In this document: positions 39,141 through 46,718 of the stretch, piece after piece
Position numbering within the stretch: the first letter of the stretch is position 1
Layout: every line of letters starts with the position of its first letter
Source: CAYXGZ01 sp964464755
GTDB lineage: Bacteria > Planctomycetota > MHYJ01 > JACPRB01
Length of the DNA: 64,000 bases
Direction: 5' to 3'
Assembly: GCA_964464755.1 (NCBI GenBank)
Contig: CAYXGZ010000008.1
Coordinates: 1 to 64,000 of the forward strand
Made by a program: the position numbers and the translations under genes
The notes under the pieces: model-generated
What the model was told of the DNA's origin: nothing
The model's database searches: none
The model's input: only the letters and a program-made list of their open reading frames with translations

Positions 39141-40448
39141 ATGCCCACCCCTTCGCGCGGTTCGAAAATCCCGAGGAGCCGGGCCGCCTTCCGGCGCGCC
39201 CTCGAGTCCATCCCCGGGGGGGTCAACAGCCCCGTCCGGGCCTTCCGCTCCGTCGGCGGGGACCCGGTCTTCGTGCGCTTCGGGCGGGGCAGCCGGATCA
39301 CGGACCTCGACGGCCGCCGCTACCTCGACTACGTGGGCTCCTGGGGCCCGCTGATCCTCGGCCACGCCCACCCCGCGCTCGTGTCGGCCGTCGCGGCCGC
39401 GCTGCGCCGGGGCTCCAGTTTCGGCGCCCCCACGGAGGGCGAGACCGGGCTCGCGGAGCTGATCCGCGAGGCCCTTCCGTCCTGCGCCAAGGTCCGCTTC
39501 GTCAGCTCCGGCACCGAGGCCTGCATGAGCGCGCTGCGCGTCGCGCGGGCCGCCACCGGGCGGGGCGGCGTCGTGAAGTTCGAGGGCTGCTACCACGGCC
39601 ACGCGGACAGCTTCCTCGTGAAGGCGGGCTCCGGCGCCGCGACCCTCGGCATCCCCACGAGCCCGGGGGTCCCCGACGAGCTGGCGCGCCTCACGCACGT
39701 CCTGCCGTACAACGACCCGCTCGCCCTGGAGCGGCTGCTGGCGACGAAGGGCCGCGACATCGCGCTCGTGATCGTCGAGCCCGTGGTCGGGAACATGGGC
39801 GTCGTCCCGCCCTCCCCGGACTTCCTCGAGGCGCTGCGGCGGCTGACGCGCGCGAAGGGCGTGCTCCTCTGCTTCGACGAGGTCATGACCGGGTTCCGCG
39901 TCGCCTGGGGAGGCGCCCAGCGAATCTTCGGGATCGAGCCCGACCTGACGACGCTGGGCAAGGTCGTCGGCGGCGGGCTCCCGCTGGCCGCGTACGGCGG
40001 CCGGGCCGACCTCATGGCGAAGGTCGCGCCCGAGGGCCCCGTCTACCAGGCCGGGACGCTCTCCGGCAACCCGCTGGCCGTCGCGGCCGGCATCGCCCAG
40101 CTCCGCATCCTGCGCCGCCAGCCCGCGATCTACGCCCGGCTCGAGGAGCGCTCCGCCGAGCTCGAGGCGGGCCTGCTCCGCGAGGCCCGCGCCGCGGGCG
40201 TCCCCGCCTGCGTCAACCGGATGGGGTCGATGATGACCCTGTTCTTCCAGGAGGGCCCCGTCGCCGACTGGGACGGCGCCGCGCGCAGCGACACGGCCCG
40301 CTACGGCCGCTGGTTCCACGCGATGCTCGACCGGGGCGTCTACCTCCCGCCCTCGCAGTACGAGGCCTTCTTCGTCTCGGCCGCCCACTCGGCCGCGGAC
40401 ATCCGGGCGACGATCGCCGCGGCGCGCCCGGCCTTTCGATCCCTGTAG
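39141..40448 (+). CDS. hemL: Glutamate-1-semialdehyde 2,1-aminomutase HemL
   Basis: 435 residues. It converts glutamate-1-semialdehyde to 5-aminolevulinate in the C5 tetrapyrrole pathway. Diagnostic blocks: SIPGGVNSPVRAFRSVGG, FVSSGTEACMSALRVARA, KFEGCYHGHADSFLVKAGSG, LLCFDEVMTGFRVAWGGAQ and the PLP lysine in TLGKVVGGGLPLAAYGG. YQAGTLSGNPLAVAAG completes the class-III aminotransferase active site. It has its own promoter and ends 24 bp before miaB. No other heme gene is nearby. Confidence 0.97.
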   Translation: MPTPSRGSKIPRSRAAFRRALESIPGGVNSPVRAFRSVGGDPVFVRFGRGSRITDLDGRRYLDYVGSWGPLILGHAHPALVSAVAAALRRGSSFGAPTEGETGLAELIREALPSCAKVRFVSSGTEACMSALRVARAATGRGGVVKFEGCYHGHADSFLVKAGSGAATLGIPTSPGVPDELARLTHVLPYNDPLALERLLATKGRDIALVIVEPVVGNMGVVPPSPDFLEALRRLTRAKGVLLCFDEVMTGFRVAWGGAQRIFGIEPDLTTLGKVVGGGLPLAAYGGRADLMAKVAPEGPVYQAGTLSGNPLAVAAGIAQLRILRRQPAIYARLEERSAELEAGLLREARAAGVPACVNRMGSMMTLFFQEGPVADWDGAARSDTARYGRWFHAMLDRGVYLPPSQYEAFFVSAAHSAADIRATIAAARPAFRSL

Positions 40449-40459
40449 CGCTCCGCTAC
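40445..40459 (+). repeat. Inverted repeat over the hemL stop and the miaB -10 box
   Basis: GTAGCG-CTC-CGCTAC, 6 bp perfect arms. It covers the hemL stop codon (40446-40448) and the first bases of the miaB TACAAT. It may be an operator or a weak hairpin. Confidence 0.35.
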
Positions 40460-40462
40460 AAT
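40457..40462 (+). promoter_or_regulatory. -10 box of miaB-ribD (leaderless)
   Basis: TACAAT, 9 nt before the ATG at 40472, with a weak TTTCGA at 40434-40439 (17 bp spacer). Confidence 0.4.
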
Positions 40463-40471
40463 CGCCCCGCC

Positions 40472-41797
40472 ATGACCGAACCCCGGCGGATCTGGATCGA
40501 GACCTTCGGCTGCCAGATGAACCAGCTCGACAGCGAGCTGATCCTCGGGCGGATGCGGAAGGAGGGCTACGAGCTCACCGGCGAGGCCGAGCGGGCCGAC
40601 GTCCTGCTCTTCAACACCTGCTCCGTCCGGGAGCACGCCGAGGAGCGCGCCATGTCCAACGCGGGCTCGCTCAAGCACCTCAAGCGCCGCCGCCCCGAGG
40701 TCGTCGTCGGCGTCGTCGGCTGCGCCGCCCAGCGGATGGGCGACGAGATCTTCGAGCGCCTCCCGCACGTCCAGCTCATCGTCGGCCCCCGGAAGTTCGG
40801 CGCCATCCCGCGCCTCGTCGAGGAGATCCGGCGCACGGGGCTGCGCCGCATCGCCGTGGACGACTGCGACGACGAGTTCATCGACGGCGGCGAGACCCCG
40901 TCGGTCCGCGAGTCGCCCTTCCAGGCCTGGGTGAAGGCCATGGAGGGCTGCGACCTGTCCTGCGCGTTCTGCATCGTGCCGACCACGCGGGGCGGCGAGG
41001 TGAGCCGCCCGCCGGAGACCATCGTCGAGGAAGTCCGGCGCCTCGCGGGCGAGGGCGTCGTCGAGGTGACGCTGCTCGGCCAGACCATCGACTCCTACGG
41101 CAAGGGGATCCGGCCCGCGGTGGACCTCGCCGGCCTGCTGCGCCGGGTCCACGAGGTCGAGGGGATCCGCCGGATCCGCTTCATCACCTCGCACCCGTCG
41201 TTCGTGCGCGACTCGCTCGTCGACGCGATGGCCGAGCTGCCCAAGGTCTGCAAGTACCTCCACATGCCCGCCCAGTCGGGCAGCGACGAGGTGCTGAAGC
41301 GCATGCGGCGCGGCTACACCGTCGCGCGCTACCTCTCGATCGTCGACGCGCTCCGCGCGAAGGTCCCCGGCGTCGAGGTCGCGTCGGACTTCATCGTGGG
41401 CTTCCCCGGCGAGACGGACGCGGACTTCGAGGCGACGCTCGCGCTGTCGGAGCGCGTGCGCTTCCAGAACTCCTTCGTGTTCCAGTACTCGCCGCGCCCG
41501 GGCACGCCGGCGGCGGAGCTGGCGGACGACGTGCCCGCGCCGGTGAAGTGGAAGCGCAACCAGGACCTCCTCGCGCAGCAGGAGCGGATCAGCGGCGAGA
41601 AGAACGTGGCCTTCGTCGGGCGGACCGTCGAGGTCCTCGTCGAGGGGCCGAGCAAGACCAACCCGGACCGGGTCTCGGGGCGCACGGACACGAACCGCCT
41701 CGTGCACTTCGCGGCGGGGCGGGACCTGCGGGGCCGGTTCGCGAGCGTCGTCGTCGAGCACGCGACCCCGCTTTGCCTGATCGGGAGGCTCGCGTGA
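40472..41797 (+). CDS. miaB: tRNA-2-methylthio-N6-dimethylallyladenosine synthase MiaB
   Basis: 441 residues. N-terminal UPF0004 domain with the auxiliary-cluster cysteines C14, C50 and C84; radical-SAM core with C160, C164 and C167 (CDLSCAFC) followed by IVPTTRGGEVSRPPETIVEE; C-terminal TRAM domain with VSGRTDTNRLVHF. It methylthiolates position 2 of i6A37 in tRNAs reading U-starting codons. The stop overlaps the GTG of ribD (GTGA), an uncommon partnership. Length and motifs favour MiaB over RimO or MtaB, although the RPPETI variant of the RSR motif should be noted. Confidence 0.95.
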   Translation: MTEPRRIWIETFGCQMNQLDSELILGRMRKEGYELTGEAERADVLLFNTCSVREHAEERAMSNAGSLKHLKRRRPEVVVGVVGCAAQRMGDEIFERLPHVQLIVGPRKFGAIPRLVEEIRRTGLRRIAVDDCDDEFIDGGETPSVRESPFQAWVKAMEGCDLSCAFCIVPTTRGGEVSRPPETIVEEVRRLAGEGVVEVTLLGQTIDSYGKGIRPAVDLAGLLRRVHEVEGIRRIRFITSHPSFVRDSLVDAMAELPKVCKYLHMPAQSGSDEVLKRMRRGYTVARYLSIVDALRAKVPGVEVASDFIVGFPGETDADFEATLALSERVRFQNSFVFQYSPRPGTPAAELADDVPAPVKWKRNQDLLAQQERISGEKNVAFVGRTVEVLVEGPSKTNPDRVSGRTDTNRLVHFAAGRDLRGRFASVVVEHATPLCLIGRLA

Positions 41798-42876
41798 GCC
41801 GCGACCGGGACGAGCGGCACCTGCGCCGGGCGCTGGAGCTGGCGGCCCGGGGCGCGGGATCCGTGGAGCCCAATCCCCGAGTGGGCGCGGTCGTCGTCAA
41901 GGGCGGCCGCGTGATCGGCGAGGGCTGGCACCGGAAGTACGGCGGTCCGCACGCCGAGGTCGAGGCCCTGCGCGGCCTGGGGTCGCGGGCCCGGGGCGCG
42001 ACGCTCTACGTCTCGCTCGAGCCCTGCTGCCACCACGGGAAGAAGACGCCGCCCTGCACGAGCCTGCTGCTCGAGAGCGGGATCGCGGCGGTCGTGGCGC
42101 CGGGCCGGGATCCCAATCCCGCGGTGAACGGCCGGGGCTTCCACCTGCTGCGGGCGGCGGGAATCGAGGTGCGCACGGGGCTCCTGGCCCGCGAGGCCGG
42201 GGAGCTCAACCGCGCGTTCTTCAAGGTGCAGCGCACGGGCCTGCCCTGGGTGCTCTCGAAGTGGGCGATGACGCTCGACGGCAAGATCGCGACGGCGACG
42301 GGCGACTCCCGCTGGATCTCCGGGCCGGCGTCGCGGAAGCTCGTGCACCGCCTGCGCGACGAGCACCAGGCGATCCTCGTGGGCGCGAACACGGCGCTGC
42401 GGGACGACCCCGGCCTCAAGGGCGCGAAGCGGCGCCCGGTGCGGATCATCCTCGACTCCTCGGCCCGCCTCCCGCTGACCGCGCAGGTCGTGGCCACGGC
42501 GAGGCGCCAGCGCACGATCGTGGCCGTGACGGCCGGCGCGGACGAGGCGAAGGTCCGCCGGCTCTGGAAGGCCGGGGTCCAGATCATCACGCTCGAGGAG
42601 ATCGACCTGCGCATCCTCTTCGAGGAGCTGGCGCGCTCGGGGATCCACTCGATCCTGGTCGAGGGCGGCGGCGAAGTTCACGCGAGCGCGTTCGAGCAGG
42701 GCCTGGTGGACGAGGTGGCCGTCTTCGTGGGGCCGAAGGTCGTCGGCGGCCGGGACGCGCGCTCGCCCGTGGAGGGCGACGGGGTCCGCCGGATGGCCGA
42801 CGCGCTGGTCCTGCGGGATCCGGTGATCGAGCGGCTGGGGGACGACGCGCTGATCCGCGCGAGGGTGGCCCGGTGA
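41794..42876 (+). CDS. ribD: Bifunctional riboflavin deaminase/reductase RibD
   Basis: 360 residues from a GTG at 41794. The deaminase domain has H53-A-E55 and the zinc cysteines in EPCCHHGKKTPPC (C78/C79 and C88); RDPNPAVNGRGFHLL follows. The reductase domain opens LPWVLSKWAMTLDGKIAT and contains SRWISGPASRK, AILVGANTALRDDPGL and HSILVEGGGEVHASAF. It catalyses the second and third steps of riboflavin synthesis from GTP. The other rib genes are not adjacent. It is coupled to miaB upstream and to the HAD gene downstream by four-base overlaps. The HAD could supply the missing phosphatase of the pathway. Confidence 0.96.
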   Translation: MSRDRDERHLRRALELAARGAGSVEPNPRVGAVVVKGGRVIGEGWHRKYGGPHAEVEALRGLGSRARGATLYVSLEPCCHHGKKTPPCTSLLLESGIAAVVAPGRDPNPAVNGRGFHLLRAAGIEVRTGLLAREAGELNRAFFKVQRTGLPWVLSKWAMTLDGKIATATGDSRWISGPASRKLVHRLRDEHQAILVGANTALRDDPGLKGAKRRPVRIILDSSARLPLTAQVVATARRQRTIVAVTAGADEAKVRRLWKAGVQIITLEEIDLRILFEELARSGIHSILVEGGGEVHASAFEQGLVDEVAVFVGPKVVGGRDARSPVEGDGVRRMADALVLRDPVIERLGDDALIRARVAR

Positions 42877-43571
42877 CGCGGGCGTACTTCTTCGACGCGG
42901 GCCACACCCTGCTGCACACCGTGCCGTCGGTGGGCGAGGTCTACGCGCGCGAGGCGGTCGCGCTGGGGGCCCGCGTGACGGCGGAGGAGATCAACGCGGT
43001 CTACCCGGGCGTGTTCGAGGAGATCGCGCCCCGCCACACGGCGGCCGGCGTCGGGCGCGCGGCGAACGACGAGCAGGACGCGGCCCTCTGGCGCGCGATC
43101 ACGGGCGAGGTGCACCGGCGGGTGCCGGGCCTGCGCGCCGTGGACGCCCTGGCCTGGTGGGAGCGGCTGCACGAGGCCTTCGGGCGCTCCGACCACTGGA
43201 CGTACTACCCGGACGTCGTGCCGACGCTGAAGGAGCTCCGCCGCCGCGGCGTGAAGGTCGGCGTGATCTCGAACTGGTCCACGCGGCTGCGGGTGATCTC
43301 GCGCGAGCTGGGGCTGGAGGAGCTCGTCGACTTCGTGCTCATCTCGGCCGAGTTCGGCGCGGGGAAGCCCGACCCCCGGATCTTCGAGGCGGCGCTCGAC
43401 CGGGCGGGGGTCGATCCGGAGGATTCGCTGCACGCGGGCGACAGCGTGCACGACGACGTGATCGGCGCGCGCGGGGTGGGGATCCGGCCGGTCTTCGTGT
43501 GGCGCCGCTCCGGCGACCCGCACCCCGCCGAGGGCGCGGAGGTCGTGCGGGACCTGCGCGAGCTGCTGTAG
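42873..43571 (+). CDS. HAD-superfamily hydrolase
   Basis: 232 residues from a GTG at 42873 (GTGA overlap with ribD). HAD motif I reads FFDAGHTLL: the nucleophile D8 is present but the usual second aspartate (+2) is Gly10. Motif II is VGVISNWS, motif III the lysine in AGKPDPRIFEAAL, and motif IV GDSVHDDVIGARGVG. Loss of the +2 aspartate is known in dehalogenase-like and REG-2-like members, so phosphatase activity is not assured. Position directly after ribD suggests the 5-amino-6-ribitylamino-uracil phosphate phosphatase step, which in several bacteria is done by HAD enzymes; this is inference. Confidence 0.85.
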   Translation: MTRAYFFDAGHTLLHTVPSVGEVYAREAVALGARVTAEEINAVYPGVFEEIAPRHTAAGVGRAANDEQDAALWRAITGEVHRRVPGLRAVDALAWWERLHEAFGRSDHWTYYPDVVPTLKELRRRGVKVGVISNWSTRLRVISRELGLEELVDFVLISAEFGAGKPDPRIFEAALDRAGVDPEDSLHAGDSVHDDVIGARGVGIRPVFVWRRSGDPHPAEGAEVVRDLRELL

Positions 43572-44384
43572 TCAGGGCCGGGGGAGCCCCAGGGCGCGAA
43601 CCGCCCAGGGCAGCGCCGTCGCGAGCTGAACCCTCTGGATGTGCCGGACCCGCGGCGCGAACGGGAGATCCGGCAGCCCCGCGTTCGCGGCGAAGAAGCC
43701 GCTCACCATCGCCGCCAGCTCCGGCGCCGACGGCAGGATCGACTCGGGGGCCGGCCCGCCCTCCGCCTGCAGGCTCGGCAGCCAGAACGCCGTGTCGAAG
43801 TCCGGGTTGCCGACCGCCGCCCAGTTCCAGTCGACGAGGACGACGCGGTCCGCGAAGCAGAGGTTGTCGCTGCGCACGTCGAGGTGCAAGAGGCGCTCGC
43901 CGTCGAGCGGGGCCGCGGCCTCCGCGCGCTCCAGCACCGGCAGCGCGGCGTCGAGCCAGCGCCGGTCGGCGAGCCCGAGCCGGAGGAACGGTCCCGGGTC
44001 CGCCGCGATCCTCCGCCAGCCGCTCAGCTCCGCCCGGAGGTCGGCGAGCCGCTTGAGCCCGGGCGGCGGGGGCGTGGCGTGGATCCGGTCCAGCGCGTCG
44101 AGGACGCCCGCGACGCGCTCCCCCGTCCACGGAGGCGGCCAGGCCGCGCCCGAGAGGTCCTCGAGCACGAGGGCCGCGGGCTCGTCGCTCCAGTCCAGCA
44201 GCCTCGGCAGGAAGTCGGCCCGCACCGCCTGGTAGATGCGGCGCTCGTCCCGCAGCCAGCCGGAGGTGAGCTCGTCGACGCCCTCCTTCACGAAGGCCGT
44301 CGATCCGTCCTCGTAGCGCACGATCGCGCGCCGGGCCGGGGTGTAGCCGCCGGCGACCGGGCGCCGGGAGATCTCGCGTTTCAC
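43572..44384 (-). CDS. Aminoglycoside-phosphotransferase-fold small-molecule kinase
   Basis: 270 residues from a GTG at 44384. The catalytic loop HLDVRSDNLCF (HxDxxxxN) and the metal-binding VLVDWNWAAVGNPDFDTAFW match the APH/choline kinase family, with a short N-lobe (ALVLEDLSGAAW). Such enzymes phosphorylate sugars, choline-type alcohols or antibiotics; nothing points to resistance specifically. Convergent with the HAD gene, no gap. The promoter indicates a leaderless transcript. Confidence 0.82.
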   Translation of the reverse strand: MKREISRRPVAGGYTPARRAIVRYEDGSTAFVKEGVDELTSGWLRDERRIYQAVRADFLPRLLDWSDEPAALVLEDLSGAAWPPPWTGERVAGVLDALDRIHATPPPPGLKRLADLRAELSGWRRIAADPGPFLRLGLADRRWLDAALPVLERAEAAAPLDGERLLHLDVRSDNLCFADRVVLVDWNWAAVGNPDFDTAFWLPSLQAEGGPAPESILPSAPELAAMVSGFFAANAGLPDLPFAPRVRHIQRVQLATALPWAVRALGLPRP

Positions 44385-44390
44385 CCGCGG

Positions 44391-44396
44391 ATTGTA
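44391..44396 (-). promoter_or_regulatory. -10 box of the APH-like gene (leaderless)
   Basis: Minus-strand TACAAT, 6 nt before the GTG at 44384. Confidence 0.35.
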
Positions 44397-44408
44397 CCCG
44401 AGGCCCCG

Positions 44409-45275
44409 CTACATCTTCCGCGCCTTGTCGACGAGGATCACGCCGTCCGCGATGCGGACGTCGAGGCCCCGGGGCAGGGTCGCCAGCTCGAGGACCCGCC
44501 CCATCGGGAGGTCGTGAAGCCGCAGCGTCACGGGCGCCGCGTCCTTCTTCGCGGCCTCCGCGACGGCGAGGTTGAGGCCGGAGATCTCCCGGAGGAATTC
44601 GACGAGCGCGTCGAGCGTCGCCTCCTTCAGGTCCAGGTCGACCTTGATCGCGTCGAGCTTGTCGGCGATCCCGCGCCCGGGCGCGTCGAGCTCCTGGCTC
44701 CGCCAGGCCGCCGCGGCGGGGAGGCCGGCGTCCGCCTTCCACAGGCGCTCGGGCCGGGCGAGGTACAGGACCCCGAGGCGGACGTCGTAGTCGAGGCCCG
44801 CCGGCGCGAGGGCGCGTTCCAGCACGGCCCGCGCCTTGACGCCCTTGAGCGCGAGCGTGACGCGGGACTCCAGGGCCTTGGCCGCGTCCGGGTCCGCGAC
44901 GATGTTCACGATGAGGAACTCCCGCAGGTAGTCGACGACGCTCGCGAGGCCCGCCTCCTTGAAGTCGACTTCGATCTCCGTGCCGGCGAGCCGGGCGAGG
45001 ACGGCCCCGGCCTCAACGTCCCGGCCCGCGCGCTTCAGCTCGAACACGAGCTCCGCCAGAGCGTCGACGCGCTTCGCGTCGCGCCGCTCCGCCAGCCTCA
45101 GGGCCGCGGCGGGCAGGGCGGTCTTCCCGGAGGCGAGGAGCGACTCGCGGGCCTTCGCGGACTCCGCGTCGCTCCCCTCGAGGAAGGACTGCAGGAGCTC
45201 CGCGGTCGCCGGCTTCGGCGGGTCCTGCGCGGCGGCGACGAGGGCGGCGGCGAACAGGGCGAGCGCGGTCCTCAT
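44409..45275 (-). CDS. Secreted protein with two STN-like (secretin/TonB N-terminal) modules
   Basis: 288 residues. Signal peptide RTALALFAAALVAAAQ; helical segment; then two similar modules. The first is IEVDFKEAGLASVVDYLREF ... RVTLALKGVKARAVLERALA ... YDVRLGVLYLAR, the second VDLDLKEATLDALVEFLREI ... PVTLRLHDLPMGRVLELATL ... VRIADGVILVDK. This strand-helix-strand pattern is that of the STN domain found at the N-terminus of secretins and TonB receptors. No beta-barrel or secretin core follows, so it is a free periplasmic module. GGAGG precedes the ATG. Role unknown. Confidence 0.72.
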   Translation of the reverse strand: MRTALALFAAALVAAAQDPPKPATAELLQSFLEGSDAESAKARESLLASGKTALPAAALRLAERRDAKRVDALAELVFELKRAGRDVEAGAVLARLAGTEIEVDFKEAGLASVVDYLREFLIVNIVADPDAAKALESRVTLALKGVKARAVLERALAPAGLDYDVRLGVLYLARPERLWKADAGLPAAAAWRSQELDAPGRGIADKLDAIKVDLDLKEATLDALVEFLREISGLNLAVAEAAKKDAAPVTLRLHDLPMGRVLELATLPRGLDVRIADGVILVDKARKM

Positions 45276-45335
45276 GGGTTCCTCCGGTTGCAGGACTCGA
45301 CGCCGTCGGCGGGGCCGCGTGCAGGCGGGAACTGC

Positions 45336-46697
45336 TCAGCGACCCGGGTGCACGGGGATGACGATCCACCCCGGGGGCGGCTCGCCCGTCGCGACCGCGG
45401 CCACGGTCTCGCCGTCCCCCTCGAGGTGGACGCAGCCCTCCCCGGGCCCGGGGGACCGGGAGGCCAGCCACTCCCGAAGGAACTGCACGTTCAGGGCCCG
45501 GTCGTAGGTCAGGCCGGGCGGATGCGCGAGCGTCCTTGGCGCGCGGTCGCGGAGCAGCCCGAGCCGGTCGACGGCGGGGCCCGACATCGGGCCCAGGGCC
45601 GGCCGGATCCGCTTCACCGTGTCGTAGCTCTGGACGCCGATGACCAGCGCGCAGGCCGCGACGATCCACGCGGGGCGGATCCGGATCTCGCGGCGCCCGA
45701 GCGCGAGGACCATCACGAGCACGGGCGTGGCCAGGCCGTAGTAGAGGTATTGCCGCGGCGTGAAGAAGAAGTTCCGCTCGCGGGTCACCCAGTAGATCAG
45801 CGGGCCGAGCGCCATGAGCAGCAGCAGCGAGAGCGGGGCGACGGCGGCGGGGCGCAGGGCCTCGTGCCTCCGCGCGAGGAGGTAGGCGGCGCCCGCGCAG
45901 AACCAGAGGGGCGCGGCGCGGAGGGCCCAGAAGCCGAGGAAGCGGGACCAGGTCCCGAATTCCTCGCCCGCGAAGCCCCAGTCGTGCCGGGTGCGCAGCG
46001 CGTACCACGAGGCGATCACGAGGGGCAGGGCGAAGGAGGCGAGGTCCGCGGGACGGCGGGACCGGGTCGTGGCGAACCAGGCCGCGGCGAACGCGACGAT
46101 CTGGAACGCGGACGCGCTCGCGGAGAACGCGAGCAGCGAGAGCACGACGAGGCGGACCCGGGCGCGGGGGACCAGCGCCAGCACGACCAGCGAGGCGAAG
46201 GTCAGCGAGTTCCAGAGCGCGTAGGCCCGCATCCGCGACGCGTAGTGGAACACGCGGGTCTGGAAGAGGAAGGCCGCGAGCACGAAGAGGACGAGGAGGG
46301 CCGCCTGGCCGTCGGCGAGGCCGCGCCGGCGCAGCACGCTCCAGAGCAGCGCGCAGGCGGCGAGCCCGAGGAGCAGGGTCGCGGTCATCGACACCAGGCG
46401 GAGGTAGACGTTGGGGCCCAGGCCGAGGTAGCCGACGGACGCGCCCGCGGCGTCGAGGGCCTTCTGGGCGAGGTGGAAGAGCGGGGCGGGGCTGCTCTCG
46501 TTGGGCGCGCCGCGCAGGAGCAGCTCGCCGTACGACACGGGGCGCATGTGGTCGACGAGCCCGACGCCCTCGTCGCCGCTGAAGGGGAGCGCGGCCGCCT
46601 GGCGGACCTCGAGGACGACGAACGCGGCGGAGAGCGCGAGCAGCCCGAGCCACAGCGCGGCGGTCGTCCGGTCGGCGGGCGCGGGGGCGTCGGTCAT
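45336..46697 (-). CDS. GT-C-type multi-membrane glycosyltransferase-like protein
   Basis: 453 residues with about 11-12 hydrophobic segments. An acidic pair in the first external loop (LPFSGDEGVGLVD) after membrane segment 1 matches the catalytic DE of GT-C enzymes such as ArnT/PMT, which use lipid-phosphate sugar donors. The soluble C-terminal domain (about 90 residues) is periplasmic in this model. No polysaccharide genes flank it. A GT-C fold is likely but the donor and acceptor are not determinable. Confidence 0.65.
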   Translation of the reverse strand: MTDAPAPADRTTAALWLGLLALSAAFVVLEVRQAAALPFSGDEGVGLVDHMRPVSYGELLLRGAPNESSPAPLFHLAQKALDAAGASVGYLGLGPNVYLRLVSMTATLLLGLAACALLWSVLRRRGLADGQAALLVLFVLAAFLFQTRVFHYASRMRAYALWNSLTFASLVVLALVPRARVRLVVLSLLAFSASASAFQIVAFAAAWFATTRSRRPADLASFALPLVIASWYALRTRHDWGFAGEEFGTWSRFLGFWALRAAPLWFCAGAAYLLARRHEALRPAAVAPLSLLLLMALGPLIYWVTRERNFFFTPRQYLYYGLATPVLVMVLALGRREIRIRPAWIVAACALVIGVQSYDTVKRIRPALGPMSGPAVDRLGLLRDRAPRTLAHPPGLTYDRALNVQFLREWLASRSPGPGEGCVHLEGDGETVAAVATGEPPPGWIVIPVHPGR

Positions 46698-46718
46698 GGC
46701 CCGGGGGAGGAGTCCGGC

